Assembly (NCBI GenBank): GCA_018260755.1
Contig: JAGTWP010000051.1
Location: 1 to 9,090 of the forward strand
From: Candidatus Altarchaeum sp.
Lineage (GTDB): Archaea; Altiarchaeota; Altiarchaeia; Altiarchaeales; Altiarchaeaceae
DNA length: 9,090 nt
Direction: 5' to 3'
Both the position numbers and the translations under genes were made by a program. The first letter of the stretch is position 1, and each line of letters opens with the position of its first letter. This document shows, piece after piece, positions 5,620 to 9,090 of this stretch. Below the pieces are notes generated by a model. The model was not told the DNA's origin, made no database searches, and saw only the letters and a program-made list of their open reading frames with translations.

Positions 5620-6291
5620 TTAAAAATTTATTCGTTCCGTTTCAGATTTTTTGTCCGCAAATTTCAATATCCAACAACCTCTTTTTAACTCCCCTACATT
5701 TACTATTCTCGTTTTTCCTATGAAGTCCTCTTTCCCGTAACATTCATGAACATGCGAGCATAAATTTATTTCCGGCTGAAATTCCTCAACTATTTTTCTT
5801 ATTGCACTGCTTCCGACATGCAAACTATTGGTTATATCGCACTTTGTATTTAAAGGCGGACAATGTGTTAATAAAATTTTTCTGTCTGATTTTGCTTCCT
5901 CAAACAATTTCTTTAAATTTTCATAAATTTCATCTTCTTCATATTCAAAAGGTGTGCCAAAAGGTGTTATATTTGACCCGCCAAAAAACAAGAAGTCTAC
6001 ATTTATTCCTTCAACATTTCCTGTTTTGTTATGCTTATTTGCTTTAAATTGAGCAAAAATTTTTAAAATTTCTCTGCTGTCGCAATTTCCCGGAATTGCA
6101 TAAATTTTTGCGTGAAGTGCAAGCATATTTAAAAAATTTTCAATATTTTCTAAACTTCCTACTTTTCCGTGCGGAGAAAAATCCCCTAATACGAAAATTT
6201 CCGAAATATTTCTTTCCTGCAAAATTCTTTGAATCTTTTCATATACAAAATTTCCGTGAATATCTGCGATGATTAAAATTTCCCTGTTCAT
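5620..6291 (-). CDS. calcineurin-like metallophosphoesterase
   Basis: A cytosolic 223-residue phosphoesterase with a two-metal centre. All signature motifs are present in order: D-x-H at Asp10/His12 (IADIHGN), GD at Asp37 (VLGDF), GN-x-D at Asn69/Asp71 (IPGNCDSRE), His143 (LLTHCPP), and a final H-x-H at His180/His182 (CSHVHE), where the usual leading Gly is Ser. The single-domain size and lack of signal peptide fit the archaeal YfcE/MJ0936-like group, whose physiological substrates (phosphodiesters or nucleotides) are mostly unknown. The start at 6291 leaves the first strand REILIIADIHG at the normal distance. The zinc-finger gene follows 9 nt after the stop. A 14-bp palindrome lies 8 nt before the start codon. 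Confidence 0.9.
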   Translation of the reverse strand: MNREILIIADIHGNFVYEKIQRILQERNISEIFVLGDFSPHGKVGSLENIENFLNMLALHAKIYAIPGNCDSREILKIFAQFKANKHNKTGNVEGINVDFLFFGGSNITPFGTPFEYEEDEIYENLKKLFEEAKSDRKILLTHCPPLNTKCDITNSLHVGSSAIRKIVEEFQPEINLCSHVHECYGKEDFIGKTRIVNVGELKRGCWILKFADKKSETERINF

Positions 6292-6299
6292 ACTGCAAT

Positions 6300-6313
6300 G
6301 ACAAAATTTTGTC
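6300..6313. promoter_or_regulatory. palindrome GACAAAATTTTGTC before the phosphoesterase gene
   Basis: A perfect 14-bp palindrome ending 8 nt before the ATG at 6291. Its position suits a repressor site or a short 5'-leader structure. Palindromes of A/T cores are common in such DNA, but the GAC/GTC ends make this one more specific. Confidence 0.35.
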
Positions 6314-6395
6314 CGTTTTTAAAATTTATGTTGTTCCTTCTTTCCGCAAATTAAAATATTGAAATTTTCTTCAATAAAATTTACTGCTTTTTCCC

Positions 6396-6434
6396 TATCG
6401 GCTTTTTACTTCAAGGTGGTTTAAAAAGGCGATA
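6396..6434 (-). terminator. long hairpin after ahcY
   Basis: TATCGGCTTTTT (6396-6407) and AAAAAGGCGATA (6423-6434) pair at 11 of 12 positions around a 15-nt loop, beginning 13 nt after the ahcY stop in the direction of transcription. This is the strongest simple hairpin next to a protein gene in the window. It probably marks or protects the ahcY mRNA 3' end. Confidence 0.45.
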
Positions 6435-6447
6435 AGTTGCGATATTC

Positions 6448-7713
6448 CTATGCTGTTCCTTCCTCCCACGAGTTCAAATATTTTATCTGTTCTTCTGTAA
6501 GTTTATCGATCTCAATATTCATTGTTTTTAATTTCAGGGCGGCTACCCTTTTATCAATTTCTTCGGGAATTTTATGGACGCCTTTTTCCATTTTATGTTC
6601 TGCAATATATTGGACACCCAACGCCTGATTTGCAAAACTCATATCCATTACCTCGCTCGGATGGCCTTCGGCAGCAGCAAGATTAACTAACCTTCCTTCC
6701 GCAAGCAAATAAATTTTCCTCCCATCCTTCAAAACGAATTTTTCCGTATTATCTCTTATCGTTTTCCTGCTTACCGACATTTTTTCCAGATCCGGAATTT
6801 TTATTTCATTGTTAAAATGTCCTGCATTTGCAAGTATTGCTCCGGACTTCATCCCTTTCATATGCTCCCCGCGAATAACATTTAAGTCCCCTGTTGTCGT
6901 AATAAAAATATCACCGAAATGTGCCGCATCATCCATTTTCATAACTCTGTATCCGTCCATAGCGGCCTCAAGTGCTTTAACAGGATCAACCTCCGTAACA
7001 ATAACATTTGCTCCCAAACCGTTCGCCCTCATCGCTACGCCTCTGCCGCACCATCCGTAACCTGCAACAACAACATTTTTACCCGCTATCAAAACGGATG
7101 TCGCTCTTAAAACCCCGTCTAATGATGACTGTCCTGTTCCATACCTGTTATCAAAAAAATGTTTTGTCATAGCATCATTTATATCAAGAATGCCGTATTT
7201 TAATGCATTATCCTTTTCCATTGCCTGTAATCTTACTATTCCTGTTGTTGTTTCCTCGCATCCGCCTTTAATATTTTTGATTAATTCGGGTCTTTCTTTA
7301 TGGATTACCGTTACAAGATCGCATCCGTCGTCAACAGTAATATCCGGATTATGGTCAAGAACATCATTTATACATTCATAATATTCTTTTGTTGATAGTC
7401 CTCTCCATGCATAAACATTAACTCCTTCACTCGCCAGTGCCGCCGCAACATCATCATGTGTTGATAACGGATTACAGCCGGCAATGACAACCTTAGCCCC
7501 GCCTGCAATTAGTGTTTTGACGAGAACTGCTGTTTCCTTTGTCACATGTAAAGAAAATCCGACTGTTAAATTTTTTAACGGTTTTCTCTTTTCAAATTCC
7601 TTTTTTATTTCCATCAGAACAGGCATGTGATCTTCCGCCCATTCAATCTTGTTCTTTCCGCTTTCTGCGAGATTTATATCCTTTACTTTATAGTCGTTTT
7701 TAGACATTTTCAA
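6448..7713 (-). CDS. ahcY: adenosylhomocysteinase
   Basis: NAD-dependent cytosolic enzyme that splits S-adenosylhomocysteine, the by-product of all SAM methylations, into homocysteine and adenosine. Some archaeal members prefer S-inosylhomocysteine, which cannot be judged here. The 421 residues are normal for the archaeal/Thermotoga-like type. Landmarks are SLHVTKET with His56, Asp129 in VDDG, GCEETTTG at 151-158, Lys184/Asp188/Asn189 in TKHFFDN, the NAD-binding GYGWCGRG at 218-225, and NAGHFNNEI with His299. The C-terminus ends LTEEQIKYLNSWEEGTA and lacks the Lys-Tyr (HYRY-like) tail of bacterial and eukaryotic enzymes. ATG 7713 is used, but the ATG two codons later (7707) is equally possible. 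It is preceded by an AT-rich leader with three 17-bp repeats and by a structured RNA on the same strand. Confidence 0.95.
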   Translation of the reverse strand: MKMSKNDYKVKDINLAESGKNKIEWAEDHMPVLMEIKKEFEKRKPLKNLTVGFSLHVTKETAVLVKTLIAGGAKVVIAGCNPLSTHDDVAAALASEGVNVYAWRGLSTKEYYECINDVLDHNPDITVDDGCDLVTVIHKERPELIKNIKGGCEETTTGIVRLQAMEKDNALKYGILDINDAMTKHFFDNRYGTGQSSLDGVLRATSVLIAGKNVVVAGYGWCGRGVAMRANGLGANVIVTEVDPVKALEAAMDGYRVMKMDDAAHFGDIFITTTGDLNVIRGEHMKGMKSGAILANAGHFNNEIKIPDLEKMSVSRKTIRDNTEKFVLKDGRKIYLLAEGRLVNLAAAEGHPSEVMDMSFANQALGVQYIAEHKMEKGVHKIPEEIDKRVAALKLKTMNIEIDKLTEEQIKYLNSWEEGTA

Positions 7714-7714
7714 A

Positions 7715-7814
7715 TTTTATTAAATTTTTATTAAATTTTTATCAGGTAAAATTTTATTAATGCGGATGAGGTTTTATTAAATTTTTATTATATGAAATTT
7801 TATTAAATTTTTAT
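7715..7814. repeat. three exact 17-bp repeats before ahcY
   Basis: TTTTATTAAATTTTTAT occurs exactly at 7715-7731, 7772-7788 and 7798-7814, in the gap between ahcY and the structured RNA. On the - strand each reads ATAAAAATTTAATAAAA and contains TATA-like sequence, so they may supply the ahcY promoter or be binding sites. The low complexity makes slippage duplication equally likely. Confidence 0.55.
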
Positions 7815-7840
7815 TTCCTTAAATTTCCTTAAATTTTTAA

Positions 7841-7988
7841 ATTTGTCCCTCTACCGCGAGCATCTGTTATCATTTTTTTATCTAACAGCGATTATAGTGA
7901 GGGTTTTATTTTTGTTCCCTTGATTTAACACCTGCGGTCATCTGAAAACTTTTTTGTTTCTATCGGCAAGTTGACCTAATCAAGGGCG
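7841..7988 (-). ncRNA. candidate two-hairpin H/ACA guide RNA (RNA-2)
   Basis: A GC-richer island with two hairpins, each followed by ACA on the - strand. Hairpin 1: stem CCCTTGATT/AATCAAGGG (7978-7986 with 7917-7925, 9 bp); upper stem CTTGC/GCAGG (7966-7970 with 7931-7935, using a U-G pair possible only in this orientation); an apex with GATAGAAAC and GTTTTC; ACA at 7913-7915, 15 nt from the upper stem. Hairpin 2: stem CCCTC/GAGGG (7899-7903 with 7847-7851); upper stem CTGTTA/TAACAG (7883-7888 with 7864-7869); loop GA...TGA, as in a K-loop that binds L7Ae; ACA at 7844-7846, then three bases. The pocket strand GCTCGCG complements CGCGAGC before U2580 of 23S rRNA (E. coli numbering, from memory), and AATC can pair with the following GGUU. 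Either a separate RNA or the leader of ahcY. Confidence 0.6.
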
Positions 7989-8000
7989 CAGTTAAAATTG

Positions 8001-8010
8001 TATTTATAAT
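8001..8010 (-). promoter_or_regulatory. TATA box of RNA-2
   Basis: ATTATAAATA on the - strand, centred near 8005, predicts a start near 7980-7985, at the 5' arm of hairpin 1 of the candidate H/ACA RNA (7986). This supports a - strand transcript beginning there. Confidence 0.45.
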
Positions 8011-8047
8011 TAAAATTTAAGGTAAAAAATTTAAGATTAAAAATTTA

Positions 8048-8090
8048 GAGGCTGTTTAAAACTCTGTTGGTAAAAAATAGTTTTAACCTC
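8048..8090. repeat. imperfect inverted repeat GAGG...TTAAAACT/AGTTTTAACCTC
   Basis: The arms GAGG(CTGT)TTAAAACT and AGTTTTAACCTC match except for a 4-bp insertion in the left arm. GAGGCTGTTTAAAAC looks like an insertion-sequence end, but no transposase is nearby. The right arm abuts the hairpin repeat copy D. Confidence 0.4.
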
Positions 8091-8129
8091 GCTAACGCTC
8101 GAATATTTCAAAAACTTCGTTTTTGAAAT
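8085..8129 (+). repeat. dispersed hairpin repeat, copy D
   Basis: The head AACCTCGCTAACGCTCG is analogous to, but not the same as, the CCTCACTTCGTTCGG head of copies B and C. It is followed by a perfect 11-bp hairpin, ATTTCAAAAAC-TTC-GTTTTTGAAAT (8105-8129). Confidence 0.5.
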
Positions 8130-8186
8130 TATCAAAAATTTGTTCATTTTAATTTGATTTTGCTATTTTTTTAATTTAAAATTTGT

Positions 8187-8222
8187 TTTTGAGCAAAAAA
8201 TATTTTGTTTTGAGCAAAAAAT
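8187..8222. repeat. 15-bp direct repeat TTTTGAGCAAAAAAT
   Basis: Two exact copies at 8187-8201 and 8208-8222, 21 bp apart. No coding sequence is around them. Confidence 0.5.
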
Positions 8223-8277
8223 TGTGTGAAAAAGTTAAAAATATGTTTTTTTATCGTTATATAAAGTATGATAATCC

Positions 8278-8399
8278 TTTTGGTAGTGATAAAGATGTAA
8301 TGATATTTTGTAACAATTTTATGTATTTTAACCTTTCCCATTATTGAATTTTGGTTTAAATATTAAATTTTATCATTACTTGCTTAGCACTACCTAAAA
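8278..8399. mobile_element. MITE-like element with imperfect 24-bp terminal inverted repeats
   Basis: The left end GGTAGTG (8282-8288) and GTAATGATA (8297-8305) are matched perfectly in inverse by TATCATTAC (8371-8379) and CACTACC (8388-8394). The two 8-base spacers also agree in part, so the ends are about 20/24 identical, with TTTT/AAAA outside. The interior of 65 bp is AT-rich and non-coding. No transposase, and no clear target duplication. Alternatively a long hairpin RNA with a symmetrical 8x8 internal loop; the lack of ACA beside the lower stem speaks against an H/ACA RNA. Confidence 0.5.
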
Positions 8400-8418
8400 T
8401 AAAAATAAAAATAAAAAT
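8396..8418. repeat. AAAAAT hexamer run
   Basis: Four consecutive (A)AAAAT units beside the right end of the element at 8278-8399; a simple sequence repeat. Confidence 0.5.
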
Positions 8419-8454
8419 GGTAAAAAATAAAAATAATATTTAGAAAAAATGTAA

Positions 8455-8555
8455 GTAACTATTCAGAGGGTACAAAAATTTACCTACGAAAATTTCAAAA
8501 AATACAAAAAAATCAAAAAATTTACTCGTAATTTTTTGGGTGGCTGAATAGTTAC
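8455..8555. mobile_element. 101-bp MITE-like element
   Basis: Perfect 12-bp terminal inverted repeats, GTAACTATTCAG at 8455-8466 and CTGAATAGTTAC at 8544-8555, enclose an A-rich interior with an internal repeat of AAAATTTAC. The size and clean ends suit a non-autonomous element, and TAACTATTCAG-type ends resemble insertion-sequence ends. No clear target duplication is seen at the flanks. Confidence 0.5.
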
Positions 8556-8564
8556 GAATATTTA

Positions 8565-8606
8565 TTTTAAATATCTGATTTTAAATATCTGATTTTGAAT
8601 ATTTAT
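8565..8606. repeat. 14-bp tandem repeat, three units
   Basis: TTTTAAATATCTGA at 8565-8578 and 8579-8592 is exact, with a third degenerate unit TTTTGAATATTTAT at 8593-8606. Confidence 0.65.
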
Positions 8607-8612
8607 TAGACA

Positions 8613-8681
8613 TGTTGCAAAATAACTTTTTTACCTTTGAATTTTATTGGTTTTCACCTTTAAAATTTTTAATTTGCAACA
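8613..8681. repeat. TGTTGCAAA inverted repeat, 69 bp
   Basis: TGTTGCAAA (8613-8621) and TTTGCAACA (8673-8681) are perfect inverted ends. The interior carries ACCTTTGAATTTT and ACCTTTAAAATTTT as imperfect direct repeats. Small element remnant or hairpin; no coding content. Confidence 0.4.
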
Positions 8682-8811
8682 ACTCTATTGTTATGATATA
8701 TTCACAACAAATATAAATTTTTTCAATCTTAAAAAATAAATTTTTTAGATGGTTTATATATTGTTATGATACGAAATACCGCATAAACGTTATTTAACAA
8801 CAACTCTATTG
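8677..8811. repeat. direct repeats CAACAACTCTATTG and TATTGTTATGATA
   Basis: CAACAACTCTATTG occurs at 8677-8690 and 8798-8811. TATTGTTATGATA occurs at 8686-8698 and 8759-8771. The first copies overlap while the second copies are split and swapped in order, as if a short block had been duplicated and rearranged. 8812-9000 shows no further clear structure and no convincing gene. Confidence 0.5.
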
Positions 8812-9001
8812 AACTTTTGTGTTTTGCATTTTATAGTGTATTTGAACTTGGATTTATATTTGAGTTTGTGCTTGAATTTTAAAATTTGCAAAACTTCAAC
8901 AATGTATTTTATCTCCATCAGTGAAAATCAACATAAGAGCGAAAATATTTGAAATATTTTTAAGATTGAAACTTTATTTATAAATTTTCAGTAAAATTTT
9001 G

Positions 9002-9060
9002 TCACCTCACTTCGTTCGGAGATTTACAAAATGCTTTGCATTTTGTAAGATTGAAAATCT
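9002..9060 (+). repeat. dispersed hairpin repeat, copy C
   Basis: The head TCACCTCACTTCGTTCGGA (9002-9020) is an exact inverse of 4980-4998. It is followed by the perfect 11-bp hairpin TTACAAAATGC-TTT-GCATTTTGTAA (9024-9048). AGATTT (9020-9025) also pairs with AAATCT (9055-9060), enclosing most of the structure. TTACAAAATG recurs at 9075-9084, so more copies may lie beyond the window. Confidence 0.6.
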
Positions 9061-9090
9061 GAATATTTTCAGTATTACAAAATGTTCCAA

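Noticed and set aside
5418-5688. Longer frames over the zinc-finger interval (one on each strand)
   Set aside because: They overlap the cysteine-patterned 56-residue gene in other frames and show no motif of their own.
6319-6405. 28-codon frame between ahcY and the phosphoesterase gene (ends near ILICGKKEQHKF)
   Set aside because: No start codon, crosses the ahcY terminator-like hairpin, and composition is what AT-rich random DNA gives; a frameshifted remnant cannot be excluded.
7841-7988. SAH or SAM riboswitch for ahcY
   Set aside because: No resemblance to the known SAH or SAM aptamer cores that I can see; the ACA-hairpin geometry and the rRNA complementarity explain the structure better.
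8282-8394. H/ACA RNA in the GGTAGTG/CACTACC hairpin
   Set aside because: The 7-bp lower stem, 8-base pocket and 9-bp upper stem fit, but neither strand has ACA after the stem and the 65-base apex is too long.
8790-8918. 42-codon - strand frame starting ATG at 8918
   Set aside because: Its Lys/Phe/Tyr-rich content comes from low-complexity TTTGAA-type repeats on the other strand; no motif or promoter support.

Overview
The window reads as archaeal chromosome: very AT-rich, with archaeal-type triosephosphate isomerase, GatE (the GatDE amidotransferase is archaea-specific), an MfnA-type decarboxylase, archaeal TATA boxes and almost no Shine-Dalgarno sequences. The lineage cannot be fixed from sequence alone. 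An AT-rich euryarchaeal, Altiarchaeota-like or DPANN genome would fit, and this is only a guess. No plasmid, virus or CRISPR hallmark was seen.

Layout. 1-3057 carries two + strand genes, tpiA (114-764) and gatE (1189-3057). They are separated by about 425 bp holding an inverted-repeat element, a truncated ORF and one copy of a dispersed hairpin repeat. Everything from 3101 to 7988 is on the - strand. In the order of transcription this is a structured RNA (7841-7988), ahcY, a calcineurin-like phosphoesterase, a 56-residue zinc-finger gene that is easy to miss, a small lipoprotein, mfnA, a winged-helix protein 2 nt behind mfnA, and a second structured RNA in the convergent gap after gatE. 7989-9090 has no convincing gene. 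It is packed with short inverted and direct repeats that look like non-autonomous element remains.

Functions. The proteins are mostly housekeeping: glycolysis/gluconeogenesis (tpiA), Gln-tRNA formation (gatE; its partner gatD is not in the window), recycling of S-adenosylhomocysteine (ahcY), and tyramine or beta-alanine supply for methanofuran or coenzyme A (mfnA). They do not form one pathway.

The most interesting content is RNA. Two islands of higher GC (3101-3208 and 7841-7988, both - strand) have nested stems, K-turn or K-loop-like apices and a terminal GAGGGACA. ACA lies 14-15 nt from the upper stem, which is the geometry of archaeal H/ACA pseudouridylation guides. The second hairpin of the 7841-7988 RNA can pair with the conserved 23S rRNA segment around U2580 (E. 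coli numbering) in the peptidyl-transferase centre, leaving U and G unpaired as a guide should. Other points to check are a cluster of palindromic GTTATATAAC repeats (5061-5200), a dispersed repeat with a conserved head and changing hairpins, and several MITE-like elements.
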